Shown: positions 47,061-57,772 of the stretch, in pieces
Layout of the letters: each line of letters starts with the position of its first letter
Numbering within the stretch: the stretch's first letter is position 1
NCBI GenBank assembly: GCA_026398735.1
Contig: JAPLSH010000006.1
Coordinates: forward strand, 61,490 to 125,489
Length of the DNA: 64,000 nt
From: Pseudomonadota bacterium
GTDB lineage: Bacteria > Pseudomonadota > Gammaproteobacteria > Steroidobacterales > Steroidobacteraceae
Direction: 5' to 3'
Position numbers and translations under genes: made by a program
Notes under the pieces: generated by a model
The model's input: the letters and a program-made list of their open reading frames with translations, nothing else
Told to the model about the DNA's origin: nothing
Database searches by the model: none

Positions 47061-48773
47061 ATGATGAACAAGCCAATGACGCTGGCCGCACTGCTGCTGG
47101 CTGCGTTTACTGCACCGGTGCTTGCTGCCGATGCCACTGCCGGTAAGCAGGTGTTCGGTTCGCAATGCGCGCTGTGCCACAGCGCAGAGCCTAACGATAA
47201 CGGTGGTGCGCAAGGTCCTGCACTGCACGGACTGCTGGGTCGTAAAGCTGCCGCCAGCACGGCGTTCAGTTATTCGCCGGCTCTCAAGGCCAGCGCCCTC
47301 ACTTGGGATGAGGCCACGCTCGATCGCTTCCTCGCCTCGCCCACCACGGTGGTACCAGGTTCGGCGATGGTGGTTGCAGTGACCGATGCCGCCGACCGCG
47401 CTAACGTCGTGGCCTACTTCAAGGCCGTGCAAGATGGCACTTTCAAGCCGGCGCCAGCGCGCGCAGGCTTTTCGCCGCCGCCCGCCACTAAGGCACCCAG
47501 TGGCGATGCTGATTGGAAGAAAGATGCGCCGGGTCGCCGTCATCGCATTGATCTGGCCAAGTTGCCTGCGCCTTACGAGACACCGTCGGCCAGCAACTTC
47601 CCGCGCTTTGTCGAAAAGCCTGCTGGCGCTGCGCTCAAGGTCCCCGAGGGCTTCAGCGTCGATGTCTTCGCCAAGGATTTGCCCGGCGCGCGCAACATGC
47701 GCGTCGCACCCAACGGCGATGTGTTCCTGGCACAGACGCAGTCCAACCGCATTACGGTGCTGCGCCCTTCTGCTGATGGCAGCAAAGCCGCGCAAGTCAC
47801 TACCTTTGCGCAAGGCTTGAACCTGCCATTCGGCATGGCGCTGTATCCGGCCAACGATCCCAAGTGGCTGTATGTGGCCGAGCTCAATCGCGTGGTTCGC
47901 TATGCCTACAAGGCGGGCGATGCGGTAGCCAGCGGTGTGCCCGAAGTGGTGGTGGCTCAGTTGTACAACAGCCGCACCAATGGTCATTTCACCCGCGACT
48001 TGGTGTTCTCGTTGGATGGCAAGCGCATGTTCGTGTCGGTGGGTTCCGAGTCGAATGTGGCAGAGCACATCAGCAAGAAAACAGTTGCCGAGGCGCAGGC
48101 CTTCGAAAAGCAATATGGCTTGGGTGCGACCTGGGACAGTGAGACGCGTCGCGCTGCCGTGTTGGTGTTTGATGTGGCCAACCCGGGCACCGGCAAAGTG
48201 TTTGCCAATGGCATTCGCAACTGCGTGGGCTTGACCATGCAGCCGGTCAACGGCGAACTGTGGTGCACCACCAACGAGCGCGACATGCTCGGCGATGATC
48301 TGGTTCCCGACTACAGCACCCGCGTTCGTGAGGGCAAGTGGTATGGCTGGCCTTGGTACTACATGGGCAATTACGAAGACCCGCGCCACAAGGGTGCGCG
48401 TCCGGATCTGGCCGGCAAGGCCACCGTGCCCGATGTGCCTTTCCAAGCGCATTCGGCAGCCTTGAATCTGGCCTTCTACAACGCCACCAGCGGTGCAGCG
48501 GCTTTCCCGCGCCAGTATGTCGGCGAGGGCTTTGCGGTGTTGCACGGTTCATGGAACCGCGCTTTCCGTACCGGTCACAAGGTGGTGCGCGTGCTGATGA
48601 AGAACGGTGTACCAACTGGTGAGTACGAAGACTTCATGACCGGCATGATCACCGACAGTGGCGATGCTTGGGGTCGTCCGGTGGGCGCAGCGGTGGCCAA
48701 GGATGGTTCGCTGTTCATCAGTGATGATGGCGCCAACCTGATCTATCGCATTGCCTACACGGGCAAGCGCTAA
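47061..48773 (+). CDS. Cytochrome c fused to PQQ-dependent sugar (sorbosone-type) dehydrogenase
   Basis: The 570-residue periplasmic protein has a signal peptide, a class I cytochrome c (CALCH, C36-H40, with GSAMVV as likely Met ligand; 25-130) and a beta-propeller like L-sorbosone/soluble glucose dehydrogenase (about 175-565: GARNMRVAPNGDVFLAQ, PFGMAL, HGSWNR). It would oxidise aldoses and pass electrons to the fused heme. Divergent from the GH3 gene; TATGCT at 47030 may be its -10. Confidence 0.85.
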   Translation: MMNKPMTLAALLLAAFTAPVLAADATAGKQVFGSQCALCHSAEPNDNGGAQGPALHGLLGRKAAASTAFSYSPALKASALTWDEATLDRFLASPTTVVPGSAMVVAVTDAADRANVVAYFKAVQDGTFKPAPARAGFSPPPATKAPSGDADWKKDAPGRRHRIDLAKLPAPYETPSASNFPRFVEKPAGAALKVPEGFSVDVFAKDLPGARNMRVAPNGDVFLAQTQSNRITVLRPSADGSKAAQVTTFAQGLNLPFGMALYPANDPKWLYVAELNRVVRYAYKAGDAVASGVPEVVVAQLYNSRTNGHFTRDLVFSLDGKRMFVSVGSESNVAEHISKKTVAEAQAFEKQYGLGATWDSETRRAAVLVFDVANPGTGKVFANGIRNCVGLTMQPVNGELWCTTNERDMLGDDLVPDYSTRVREGKWYGWPWYYMGNYEDPRHKGARPDLAGKATVPDVPFQAHSAALNLAFYNATSGAAAFPRQYVGEGFAVLHGSWNRAFRTGHKVVRVLMKNGVPTGEYEDFMTGMITDSGDAWGRPVGAAVAKDGSLFISDDGANLIYRIAYTGKR

Positions 48774-48791
48774 CTAGGGCGGACCGCGGCG

Positions 48792-49163
48792 TCAGAGCGC
48801 ATCAAAGGCGCCGCGGATCCACTCGATGTGATGGCGCCCATCTGTGGGCTGTACATCCAGCACATCAAAACGCACCCGTAGTTTTGCCAACTGCGGTTGC
48901 TGCATCAGCAGGTGACGACTGGTGCGCAGGATGCGGCCGCGCTTTTTCCAATCGACACTGGCCGCGCCGCCACCATAGTCGCGACGGCTGCGCAGTCGCA
49001 CTTCGGCAATGATCAGGATGTCCGGCTTTTGGGTGGCGATGATGTCGATCTCGCCCATGCGGCAACGGTAGTTGCGCGCGATCACCTGCAGACCTTGCGA
49101 TTGCAGGTAGTCTACTGCCAGCGCCTCGCCCTCTTGGCCGATGGCGCGACGATCGACTGTCAC
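48792..49163 (-). CDS. yraN: YraN/UPF0102 family nuclease-like protein
   Basis: The 123-residue protein has a restriction-endonuclease-like fold (GQEGEALAVDYLQ, RCRMGEIDIIA, VRLRSRRDYGGGAASVDWKKR). GTG at 49163 overlaps the restored lpoA stop (GTGA), the canonical arrangement. Function undefined. Confidence 0.88.
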   Translation of the reverse strand: MTVDRRAIGQEGEALAVDYLQSQGLQVIARNYRCRMGEIDIIATQKPDILIIAEVRLRSRRDYGGGAASVDWKKRGRILRTSRHLLMQQPQLAKLRVRFDVLDVQPTDGRHHIEWIRGAFDAL

Positions 49164-50919
49164 GGAATCAGCGGCGGCGCCGATAGCAGCACTGGTTTGC
49201 CACTGCGCAACTGAGCCCAGTCGAGTTCGCGGCGGATGCGTCGCTCTGCATCGGGTGCGAGCCGGCCGGTGACACCTGCCAGTGGCCATTGCCAGCGCGG
49301 ATCACGCAGTGCCAAAGCCAATTGACCCGCGTCATAGCCAAACGCATAGAGACGCGGTGGTGTGGCGGTGGGGCCGCCCCACGTTGCTTGCGTCGCCGTG
49401 CGCGTATCGGCCACCAGACCCGTCTCTTGCAGCAGGGCACGTCGCCGGCGTAGAAGAAACGCAGCTGCGGGCGGATTTGTCGCAGCGCCAAAGATTGGCC
49501 GGCTGCAAAGATGAAATCGACATCGGCGCGACGGCGCGACTCGAAGTTGAGCTTGCCGCCGACCAGCTCTTGCACGCGCTTATGACGCGCACGGCTTTCG
49601 TCGATCCGCAGTGCGGCGGTGATCTGTGCGGTGAACTCTGCACCCTGCGGATCGTAGGAGGTCTGCGCCAATAGCTTGCCGCCGCCGGCCAGCAGCTCGC
49701 TGTTGAAGGCAGCAGCCACGCGCGTACCCCAATCGCCGCTCGGCGCGATGAGCAGGGCGCGCTTGTGGCCCTGAGCCAATGCATGGCGGGCAATCTGCCG
49801 TGCTTCGTCTTCGGGCGACAGGCTGTATTGCCAGACATTGGCCGGTGCCAGTTGACCGGCCGGCAGCGAATTGAGCAGCAGCATGGGTGTGCCGCGCGTA
49901 TTGGCAGCGACCGCAGCCACCGCCTCGTCGCGGGTCAGCGGTCCGATGATCAACCCTGCGCCGTCGGCTTGGGACTTGGTCACCGCCTCGGCCACTGACA
50001 TCGTGCTGGTGTCGTGGATGCGCAGCTGCGGCCGTTGGCCCTCGGGCAATTGCGACAGCGCGCCTTGTAGGCCATCGCGCACCAGTGCAGCGGCTGCGCC
50101 ATTGCGCCCGCCCAAGGGCAGCAACACTGCGACGGGGACATTGGCCAGTGCAGTCAGAGCGGGGGCCGGACCGCCGGCGGTGGTGAGTTCTGCCATATAA
50201 ATGCTGCTGCCAGGATGCGAGGGATAGCGTTTGCGCCAGGCGGCCAGCTCGCGCGCTGCTGATAGTGGACTGCGCGCGGCCGTTGCGGCCAGCGTGCCCA
50301 AATCGAGCCAGCCACGGGCGATGGGCTCGCTGGCGGGTGGGGCGGTGTATTTGGTGCCACGCTCGGCGGATAGGCGCAGCGCGCCCAGCAGGGCGCGGCG
50401 CTGTGCAGTGCGTTCGGCATCGTTGATCAAAAGTGGTTCTGCGGTCAGCGCAGCGCGCACGGCATCAACCGGGCGGCCTGCGGCAAAGGCGGTGCGCTGG
50501 CGCAGTTGCCAGTAGGGCAGCGCGTCGGTGGCCGGGGCTGCCACGGTGGCGATGACCTTCCAGGCGTCAGCGGGTTTGTCACGTGCCAAGTGCACGGTGG
50601 TTTCGAGCAGTCCACGCTCCAGTAGCAGCGCTGGTGTGTAGCCGTTACCCGCCGGCGGCAGGGTGCTGAGTGCGACGTCGGCTTTGCCGGCGGCCAGCCA
50701 CTGGCGCGCTGCTGACAGACTCAGCTGTAGCCCCAGCGGCGGCGGATTGGCGGCGGCCAGTTCGCCGTACATCGTCGCCGCTGCAGCATGATCACCGCTC
50801 GCCGCCAGTCGGGCGGCCTGTTCGACGGAGGCAGGTGGTGCGCTGACCTGCAGGGGGCTGCACGCGGCCAGCAGCAGCGCCAGGCCCATTAGGGCAGCGC
50901 GGACAAAGCTGGGTTGCAT
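49160..50919 (-). pseudogene. lpoA: lpoA, disrupted by internal deletion and frameshift
   Basis: LpoA is the outer-membrane lipoprotein that activates PBP1A. From ATG at 50919 the frame has a signal with lipobox LLAAC, the TPR-like N-domain and a periplasmic-binding domain up to LRFFYAGDVP (near 49445). There the frame changes: the normal end (RLYAFGYDAGQLALAL ... VTGRLAPDAERRIRRELDWAQ) continues in the -1-related frame to the stop at 49160. About 30 residues expected between these parts are missing. The original frame instead would run to 49168 with an unrelated tail. Sequencing or assembly collapse is the alternative. Confidence 0.75.
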
Positions 50920-50983
50920 CGCTTTGATGGTGGGGGGCAAGCTGGTATCCCTTGAGGCCGATGTGCGCCGACTGGAGAGTATA

Positions 50984-51856
50984 GTGGGTGCTGCAAAAGG
51001 CCGGATTGATGTCGTGGCCACGCCGATAGGCAATTTGGCTGATTTGTCGCCACGGGCGCGCGATGCGCTGGCCCATGCCGACGTGGTGGCCGCCGAGGAC
51101 ACCCGGCACAGCGGCGGCTTATTGCGCTCGCTGGGGCTGCAGAAGCCGATGCTGTCTTTGCACGAACACAACGAACGCGATCGCATAGACGAACTCCTGG
51201 CGCGTCTGGCACAGGGCCAGGTGATTGCGTTGATCAGTGACGCCGGCACCCCGCTGGTGTCGGACCCGGGCTATGCGCTGGTGGCCGCTGCGCTGGCCGC
51301 CGGCTTTGATGTACAGGCCATACCCGGCCCCTCTGCCGTGCTGGCGGCGCTGGCGGCCAGTGGGCTGCCCACCGATCGCTTTTGCTTTGAGGGCTTTTTG
51401 CCAACCAAAGCCGGTGCACGACTGGAGCGCTGCCGCGAGCTGGCCACAGAACCGCGCACGCTGGTGCTGTTTGAGGCCCCGCATCGTATTGCCGACACCT
51501 TGGCAGATCTGGCCACGGCCTGCGGCCCCGAGCGCCGCGCCGCAGTGGCGCGGGAAATCACCAAAGCGCACGAGACGATATATCGCGGCACGCTGGCGCA
51601 GTTGCTGGATATCTGTGGCAAAGACAGCAATTTTGCCCGCGGCGAGATCACGCTGGTTTTGCACGGTGCGCCGCAGGCCGACACCACGCCCGATGGGGCC
51701 TTTGTGCGACGGGCGCTCAATGTGTTGCGTGGTGAGCTGTCGACTTCACGTGCGGCGGCGGTGGTGGCCCAGCTGACTGGCCTGCGTAAATCTGACGTGT
51801 ACGCCTTGGCTGTCGCGCAGGGCGGCACTGAAGACGACGAAGTTGGTGGCCCTTAG
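50984..51856 (+). CDS. rsmI: 16S rRNA (cytidine(1402)-2'-O)-methyltransferase
   Basis: RsmI methylates C1402 together with RsmH. The 290-residue protein has VVATPIGNLADLSPRA, AAEDTRHSGGLL, ISDAGTPLVSDPGY and AIPGPSAVLAAL. The GTG at 50984 has GGAG six bases upstream and yields the usual N-terminus. It is divergent from lpoA with a 64-base gap. Confidence 0.95.
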   Translation: MGAAKGRIDVVATPIGNLADLSPRARDALAHADVVAAEDTRHSGGLLRSLGLQKPMLSLHEHNERDRIDELLARLAQGQVIALISDAGTPLVSDPGYALVAAALAAGFDVQAIPGPSAVLAALAASGLPTDRFCFEGFLPTKAGARLERCRELATEPRTLVLFEAPHRIADTLADLATACGPERRAAVAREITKAHETIYRGTLAQLLDICGKDSNFARGEITLVLHGAPQADTTPDGAFVRRALNVLRGELSTSRAAAVVAQLTGLRKSDVYALAVAQGGTEDDEVGGP

Positions 51857-51934
51857 CCTGTGGCTTTGCAGATAACGGTGCGACAATACGACGCGAAACC
51901 CGGTCGGCACCGGGTGCGGATCGACGACAAAACA

Positions 51935-53146
51935 ATGAACACACCTTTTGTTCGCGCCTTGGCGCTGTCTGCTTTGGTCTGCACTATTGCTGCCTGCGAT
52001 GGCGGCAAGAACAAGGCGCCGCCGCCGCTGCCGGTGCCCGAAGTGGGTGTCATCACGCTGCAGCCCAAGCCGGCGCAGCTCTATAGCGAACTGCCGGGCC
52101 GCGTGACGGCCACACGTACTGCAGAGATCCGCCCGCAGGTGGCAGGCATTCTGCAAAAACGCTTGTTCACCGAAGGCAGTGAGGTCAAGGCAGGTCAGGC
52201 GCTGTATCAAATCGATGCAGACGCTTATCGCGCTGCCGCGGGTCGCACACGCGGCGTGCTGGTCAGTGCCGAGGCGCAAGCGACCAACACGCGCGCCATT
52301 GCGCAGCGCTATCAAACCTTGTTCGAGCGCCAACTGGCCAGCCAGCAGGATCGCGATAACACGCGCGCCAACCAGCTGCGCGCCGAGGCCGATGTGGTCG
52401 CGGCAAAAGCGGCACTCGATGCGGCACAGGTGGAGTTGGATCGCACGCGCATCAGCGCACCGATCAGCGGCCGTATCGGTCGTTCGCAAGTGACCGAGGG
52501 CGCATTGGTCAGGGTGGCGCAGGATGCGCCACTGGCAGTGATACAGCAGCTCGATACGGTGAACGTTGATGTCACGCAGTCCAGTGCGGAGCTGCTGCGG
52601 TTGCAACGCGAATTGGCTAGTGGTCGTTTGCAGCAGGACAAGGCCGTCACGGCGCGCGTCATGCTGACACTCGAAGATGGTTCGGCTTACCCCGAAGCCG
52701 GCGAGTTGCGATTCTCTGAAGTCACTGTCGATGCCGGTACCGGCTCGGTGTTGCTGCGTGCCAGCTTCCCCAATCCGCGCCGCGAGTTGTTACCCGGTAT
52801 GTTTGTGCGCGCGCGCGTGGGTCAAGCCGTAGCCAGCGAAGCGTTGCTGGTGCCGCAGGCCGGCGTATCGCGCAATGCGCGCGGTCTGCCCACTGTGCTG
52901 GTGGTCGGCGCTGATGACATGGCCGAAGAGCGCGTACTCACGACCGGTCGCGTCATCGATAACCAGTGGCAAGTGCTCGACGGACTCAAAGCCGGTGATC
53001 GCGTGATCATTGAAGGACTGCAGCGTGCCAAGGCAGGCAACAAGGTCAAGCCTGTGCCTGCCGGCTCTAAGCCTGCACCTGTGGGTCCGCCGGGCGCGCC
53101 GGGTATGCCGGCAGCCGGTGCGCCGCCCGCTGCAGCCAAGGGCTAA
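51935..53146 (+). CDS. RND efflux periplasmic adaptor (MexA/AcrA type)
   Basis: The 403-residue lipoprotein (lipobox IAAC near residue 20) has the barrel-sandwich, alpha-hairpin (about 95-165) and beta-barrel parts of a membrane-fusion protein ([33 protein letters not shown]). The C-terminus is Pro/Ala/Gly-rich. It bridges the pump and an outer-membrane channel. Four bases before the pump gene. Confidence 0.93.
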   Translation: MNTPFVRALALSALVCTIAACDGGKNKAPPPLPVPEVGVITLQPKPAQLYSELPGRVTATRTAEIRPQVAGILQKRLFTEGSEVKAGQALYQIDADAYRAAAGRTRGVLVSAEAQATNTRAIAQRYQTLFERQLASQQDRDNTRANQLRAEADVVAAKAALDAAQVELDRTRISAPISGRIGRSQVTEGALVRVAQDAPLAVIQQLDTVNVDVTQSSAELLRLQRELASGRLQQDKAVTARVMLTLEDGSAYPEAGELRFSEVTVDAGTGSVLLRASFPNPRRELLPGMFVRARVGQAVASEALLVPQAGVSRNARGLPTVLVVGADDMAEERVLTTGRVIDNQWQVLDGLKAGDRVIIEGLQRAKAGNKVKPVPAGSKPAPVGPPGAPGMPAAGAPPAAAKG

Positions 53147-53150
53147 AGCC

Positions 53151-56100
53151 ATGCTGTCGCGTTTTTTCATCGATCGGCCTGTGTTTGCATGGGTGCTGGC
53201 GCTGGTGTTGATGTTGGCCGGCGGCATAGCCGTGACCACCTTGCCGGTCATGCAATACCCCACCATCGCACCGCCGCAGGTGACGGTGTATGCCAACTAC
53301 CCTGGCGCCTCTGCGCAGACTGTGCAGGACAGCGTGGTGCAGGTCATCGAGCAGCAGCTCAATGGCATCGACGGCTTGGACTACATCACCTCTGAGAGCA
53401 CTGCAGATGGCAGTGGCAGCGTTACGCTGAGCTTCTCGCAGGGCACCAACCCTGATATCGCGCAAGTGCAGGTGCAGAACAAATTGCAGGCGGCAACGCC
53501 GCTGTTGCCCGCCGAAGTGCAGCAGCAAGGCCTGCGCGTCAACAAACCCACACGCAACTTTCTGGTGGTGCTGGGCTTTCGCTCGACCGACAACAGCATG
53601 TCCAGCGAGGAGATCAACAACTACGTTGCCTCCAATGTGCTGGACCCGATCAGTCGTACTGCAGGTGTGGGTGATGTGCAGTTGTTCGGTGCACAGTTTG
53701 CAATGCGCGTATGGCTCGACCCGGCGCGCTTGGCAAGCTATCGCGTGACCACTGGTGATGTGGTGGCGGCTATCCGTGCACAGAACGTGCAGGTCTCTGC
53801 TGGCCAGTTGGGTGGTTTGCCGGCTTTGCCCGGGCAGGCAATCACCGCAACTATCGTCGGCCCGTCGCGTCTTTCAACGCCCGAGCAGTTCGGCAACATC
53901 CAACTGCGTGTCAATGCAGACGGCTCTATTTTGCGTATCCGCGATATTGGTCGCGTGGGCTTAAGTGCCGAGAACTACGCGCGCGAGGTCTATCACAACG
54001 GTCAGCCCGGTGCGGCCATGGCCGTGCGTTTGGCGATCGGCAAGAACGCGCTCGATACGGTAGACAACATTCACGCCACCATCGCGCGCCTACAGCCCTT
54101 CTTCCCCAAGGGTCTTGAGGCGATCTATCCGCAGGACACCACGCCGTTTGTGCGCACCTCGATTCGAGAGGTCGCCAAGACGCTGGCCGAGGCTATCGTG
54201 CTGGTGTTCCTGGTCATGTATCTGTTTCTGCAAAACCTGCGTGCCACGCTGATCCCCACACTGGCCGTGCCGGTGGTGATGTTGGGTACGTTTGGTGTGC
54301 TGTCGGCCTTTGGTTATTCCATCAACACGCTGACCATGTTCGGCATGGCGTTGTCTATTGGCTTGCTGGTCGATGACGCCATCGTGGTGGTCGAGAATGT
54401 CGAGCGCGTGATGGCCGAAGAAGGTCTGTCGGCGCGTGAGGCTACACGCAAGTCGATGGACCAGATCACTGGCGCACTGATTGGTATCGCCTTGGTGCTG
54501 TCGGCGGTGTTTGTGCCGATGGCGTTCTTTAGTGGTTCAGTGGGCGTCATCTATCGCCAGTTCTCGATCACGCTGGTGTCGGCGATGACGCTGTCGGTGA
54601 TCGTGGCACTGGTGCTTACACCTGCGCTGTGCGCAACGCTGCTCAAGCCGCATGCGCCAGGTGCGGCGCAGGCTCGCCGCGGTCTATTTGGTGCATTCAA
54701 TCGCGCCTTTGATCGCAGCAGTAAGTCTTACGCCAATGGTGTGGCCGGTATGCTGACGCGCGGTAAGCGCTGGGTGCTGGTGTATGGCGTGTTGGTCGGT
54801 GTGATGGTGGTGCTGTTTGCTCGTATTCCCACCTCGTTCCTGCCTGACGAAGATACCGGCACGATGTACAGCATTGTGCAGACCACACCCGGTGCCACCA
54901 AAGAGCGCACGGCGGCGGCACTCAAGCAGGCACAGGATTACTTTCTGGAGCGTGAGAAAGACGTCGTAGACATGGTGATGACGGTCAATGGCTTTAACTT
55001 CGCCGGTACCGGTCAGAACATGGGTCTGGTGTTCGTCAAGCTTAAGAACTGGGATCAACGCCGCGAGCCGCAACAGAAAATCAAAGCGATCGCGCAGCGC
55101 GCCACGCGCTATTTCTCTGCCATTCGCGATGCTTCCATCATCGTCACAGTGCCGCCAGCAGTCTCTGAGCTGGGCAACTCGTCAGGCTTTGATCTGCAAC
55201 TGCAGGATCGCGGTGGTGTGGGTCGTGAGGTGTTGCTGGCTGCGCGCGGCCAATTGCTGGGCATGGCATCCAAAGAGCCCACGCTGGTCGGCGTGCGTCC
55301 CAATGGCATCGAGGACGCACCGCAGCTGCGCTTGAACATCGATCGTGAGAAGGCCGGTGCGCTAGGTGTAGCCGTTGCCGATATCCATCAAACGCTCGCC
55401 ACCGCGTGGGGCTCCAGCTACGTCAACGACTTCTTGGATCGTGGCCGTGTCAAACGTGTGTATGTCCAGGGCGAGCCCTTTGGCCGCATGCAGCCGGATG
55501 ATCTGGCGCGCTGGCATGTGCGTAACAACAAGGGCGACATGGTGCCGTTCTCGGCCTTTGCTACTGCCGAGTGGAGCTTTGGTCCGCAGAAACTGGTGCG
55601 CTTCAATGGTGTGCCGTCTTTCAACATTCAGGGCGCTGCGGCACCGGGCGAGAGCACTGGCGAGGCGATGAACCTGATGCAAAGCTTGGTCGCCAAGCTG
55701 CCGCCGGGCATCGGCGTGGAGTGGACTGGTGTGTCTTTCGAAGAGCGCTTGGCCGGCAGCAAGGGGCCGGCGCTGTATGCCATCTCGTTGGCCGTGGTGT
55801 TCTTGTGCTTGGCAGCGTTGTACGAGAGTTGGTCTATTCCCGTTGTGGTGTTGCTGGTAGTGCCGCTGGGTGTGTTGGGTGCGGTGTTGGCCACGCTGAT
55901 GCGCGGCATGGCCAACGACGTGTTCTTCCAGGTGGGCTTACTTACGACGATGGGCCTTGCGGCCAAGAGCGCCATCCTCATCGTGGAGTTTGCCAAGTCT
56001 AACTTTGACGCTGGCATGCCACTGCGTGACGCGGTGCTGCAGGCTGCACGACAGCGGCTCCGGCCGATCCTGATGACCTCGCTGGCATTCATGTTTGGCG

Positions 56101-56270
56101 TGTTGCCGTTGGCACTGGCCAGTGGCGCCGGCTCGGGCGCACAGAACGCGGTGGGCACGGGCGTGATCGGCGGCATGTTGGCCTCGACCTTCCTGGCGAT
56201 CTTCTTCGTGCCGCTGTTCTTTGTGCTGGTGCTGCGCGGCTTCAAGGTGAAGCCGCGGCCGTCACTGTAA
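53151..56270 (+). CDS. RND efflux pump (MexB/AcrB type)
   Basis: A 1039-residue HAE1 transporter with twelve helices. Seen: [14 protein letters not shown] start, the proton-relay Asp pair in [24 protein letters not shown], and [13 protein letters not shown]. It likely exports hydrophobic drugs. No outer-membrane factor or regulator gene is adjacent, so it must share a TolC-like channel from elsewhere. Confidence 0.95.
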   Translation: MLSRFFIDRPVFAWVLALVLMLAGGIAVTTLPVMQYPTIAPPQVTVYANYPGASAQTVQDSVVQVIEQQLNGIDGLDYITSESTADGSGSVTLSFSQGTNPDIAQVQVQNKLQAATPLLPAEVQQQGLRVNKPTRNFLVVLGFRSTDNSMSSEEINNYVASNVLDPISRTAGVGDVQLFGAQFAMRVWLDPARLASYRVTTGDVVAAIRAQNVQVSAGQLGGLPALPGQAITATIVGPSRLSTPEQFGNIQLRVNADGSILRIRDIGRVGLSAENYAREVYHNGQPGAAMAVRLAIGKNALDTVDNIHATIARLQPFFPKGLEAIYPQDTTPFVRTSIREVAKTLAEAIVLVFLVMYLFLQNLRATLIPTLAVPVVMLGTFGVLSAFGYSINTLTMFGMALSIGLLVDDAIVVVENVERVMAEEGLSAREATRKSMDQITGALIGIALVLSAVFVPMAFFSGSVGVIYRQFSITLVSAMTLSVIVALVLTPALCATLLKPHAPGAAQARRGLFGAFNRAFDRSSKSYANGVAGMLTRGKRWVLVYGVLVGVMVVLFARIPTSFLPDEDTGTMYSIVQTTPGATKERTAAALKQAQDYFLEREKDVVDMVMTVNGFNFAGTGQNMGLVFVKLKNWDQRREPQQKIKAIAQRATRYFSAIRDASIIVTVPPAVSELGNSSGFDLQLQDRGGVGREVLLAARGQLLGMASKEPTLVGVRPNGIEDAPQLRLNIDREKAGALGVAVADIHQTLATAWGSSYVNDFLDRGRVKRVYVQGEPFGRMQPDDLARWHVRNNKGDMVPFSAFATAEWSFGPQKLVRFNGVPSFNIQGAAAPGESTGEAMNLMQSLVAKLPPGIGVEWTGVSFEERLAGSKGPALYAISLAVVFLCLAALYESWSIPVVVLLVVPLGVLGAVLATLMRGMANDVFFQVGLLTTMGLAAKSAILIVEFAKSNFDAGMPLRDAVLQAARQRLRPILMTSLAFMFGVLPLALASGAGSGAQNAVGTGVIGGMLASTFLAIFFVPLFFVLVLRGFKVKPRPSL

Positions 56271-56282
56271 GGCGTTGAGCGC

Positions 56283-57176
56283 TTACTGCTTCAAGAACGT
56301 ACCGAGGAACACGCCGGCTTCGGTCAGCGCGTCGCGACCCTCGCTGAGCATGAAGCCGAAGATGTGCCAGACATGCGGCATGTTGGGCCAGATGCTCAGG
56401 TGAACCGGTACGCCGGCAGCACCGGCGGCGCCGGCTAAGCGCACTGCATCGTCCAGCAGCAACTCGGCGCTGCCGACCTGCACAAACAACGGCGGTAGAC
56501 CGCGCAGATCCGCATACAACGGTGAGGCCAGCGGCGTGCTGAGCGGCTTGCCCTGCAGATATAGCGCTGCCATGGCCTGCAAGCCCTCACGTGTAATCGA
56601 TGGGTCTTCGGCTTGCTTGCTTTGCATGGTGCCGCCCGTGCAGGCCAGGTCGACCCAAGGCGAGATCACCAGTGCTGCAGCGGGCATAGGTAGACCTGCA
56701 TCGCGTGCCGCTACCAGCGTAGAGATCACCAAGCCACCACCCGCCGAGTCACCGGCCAAGGCGATGTCTGCTGGTTTGTTGCCTGCCTCCAATAGCGCGC
56801 GATAGGCGGCTACGCAGTCATCGACGGCAGCAGGGAACGGATGTTCGGGTGCCAGACGATAGTCCAGCGACACCGTGCGCACTCCCGCAGCGCGACCCAA
56901 CTCGCCAGTGAGCGAGCGATAGTCGCTCGGGCTGCCGATCACAAACGCGCCGCCGTGGATGTACAGCAGCGTTTTGTCGGCGCGCGCCCCAGGTGTGACA
57001 GAAGCGAGAGCCGGCCGTCCTGCCAACGTCAACGGCTCAAAGCTGATGTCGGCGGCCACCGGCGCTGCACCGATCGAGGTCGAAAAGTCGCTGCGCGCTT
57101 TTGCCGGTGTGGCGGCCAGGTCCAGATCGTTGGATCGCAACAGGGTGATCAGTTGTGCCAGTTCTGCGCTGCTCAT
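56283..57176 (-). CDS. Alpha/beta hydrolase, hormone-sensitive lipase family
   Basis: The 297-residue esterase has the HSL oxyanion motif IHGGAFVIGSP, nucleophile GDSAGGG, and late Asp and His (LLLDDAV, MPHVWH). Substrate unknown. Convergent with the pump gene. An inverted repeat CCGGTG-N5-CACCGG at 57198-57214 lies upstream and could be an operator. Confidence 0.9.
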   Translation of the reverse strand: MSSAELAQLITLLRSNDLDLAATPAKARSDFSTSIGAAPVAADISFEPLTLAGRPALASVTPGARADKTLLYIHGGAFVIGSPSDYRSLTGELGRAAGVRTVSLDYRLAPEHPFPAAVDDCVAAYRALLEAGNKPADIALAGDSAGGGLVISTLVAARDAGLPMPAAALVISPWVDLACTGGTMQSKQAEDPSITREGLQAMAALYLQGKPLSTPLASPLYADLRGLPPLFVQVGSAELLLDDAVRLAGAAGAAGVPVHLSIWPNMPHVWHIFGFMLSEGRDALTEAGVFLGTFLKQ

Positions 57177-57299
57177 CGATGTGTGCTCCCTGGTGACCCG
57201 GTGTGGATCACCGGTTGTTGTGGGGGCATCTTAGGCGCTGGCGACGCCTGCTGTAAGGTGGCGTAACTGCCGACCTGCAACCGGCCCGGAGACCCTGCT

Positions 57300-57650
57300 A
57301 TGTCCGATGCTTTGATTACCCTTCGAGATGCGCTGCGAAGCTTTGCTGCCGAGCGCGATTGGGAACAGTTTCATACGCCGCGCAACCTAGCTGTCGCACT
57401 GAGTGTCGAGGCTGGCGAACTGCTGGAGCACTTTCAGTGGATGGATGAGGGTGCATCAACACTGCTGTCTGCTGATAAGCGCATGCAGATCGGTGAGGAG
57501 ATGGCCGATGTGCTGCTGTATTTGATACGGCTGGCCGACAAGCTCGATGTGGATCTGGTCGATGCGGCGCGAGGCAAATTGCAATTGAATGCGCTCAAGT
57601 ACCCGGCAGAGAAGGTGCGGGGGAGCAGTAAGAAATATACGGAGTACTGA
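57300..57650 (+). CDS. MazG-like nucleotide pyrophosphohydrolase
   Basis: A 116-residue all-alpha NTP hydrolase of the RS21-C6/dCTPase type: SVEAGELLEHFQW and EEMADVLLYLIRLADKLDVDL supply the ExxE and ExxD magnesium motifs. It probably removes non-canonical dNTPs. It stands alone in front of the brnTA pair. Confidence 0.88.
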   Translation: MSDALITLRDALRSFAAERDWEQFHTPRNLAVALSVEAGELLEHFQWMDEGASTLLSADKRMQIGEEMADVLLYLIRLADKLDVDLVDAARGKLQLNALKYPAEKVRGSSKKYTEY

Positions 57651-57733
57651 CTGTATTTTGGTCCTTTGGAGTTGATTTGCGAGTTTCATCGCAGGGGGTG
57701 CTGGCTAAAGATTTGGCCCAGTGCCAGCCCATC

Positions 57734-57772
57734 TTGTGGTGTACTTTTGTGCATACTAATATTGATCAATAT
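57734..57772 (+). promoter_or_regulatory. brnTA promoter with palindromic operator
   Basis: TTGTGG (57734-57739), 17 bases and TAATAT (57757-57762) form a promoter. A perfect 14-bp palindrome ATATTGATCAATAT (57759-57772) overlaps the -10 and could bind BrnA. Confidence 0.5.

Noticed and set aside
46968..48545. An in-frame N-terminal extension of about 526 codons on the GH3 gene
   Set aside because: It is antisense to the cytochrome c-PQQ dehydrogenase gene, and a signal peptide starts at 46967.
50980..50985. TATAGT directly before rsmI as another leaderless promoter
   Set aside because: The hexamer overlaps the GTG start codon itself, and a good GGAG Shine-Dalgarno sequence is present, so the match is probably accidental.
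57198..57214. Inverted repeat CCGGTG-N5-CACCGG upstream of the esterase as a regulator site
   Set aside because: Six-bp GC-rich repeats are frequent in this sequence and no regulator gene is adjacent; mentioned only in the esterase entry.
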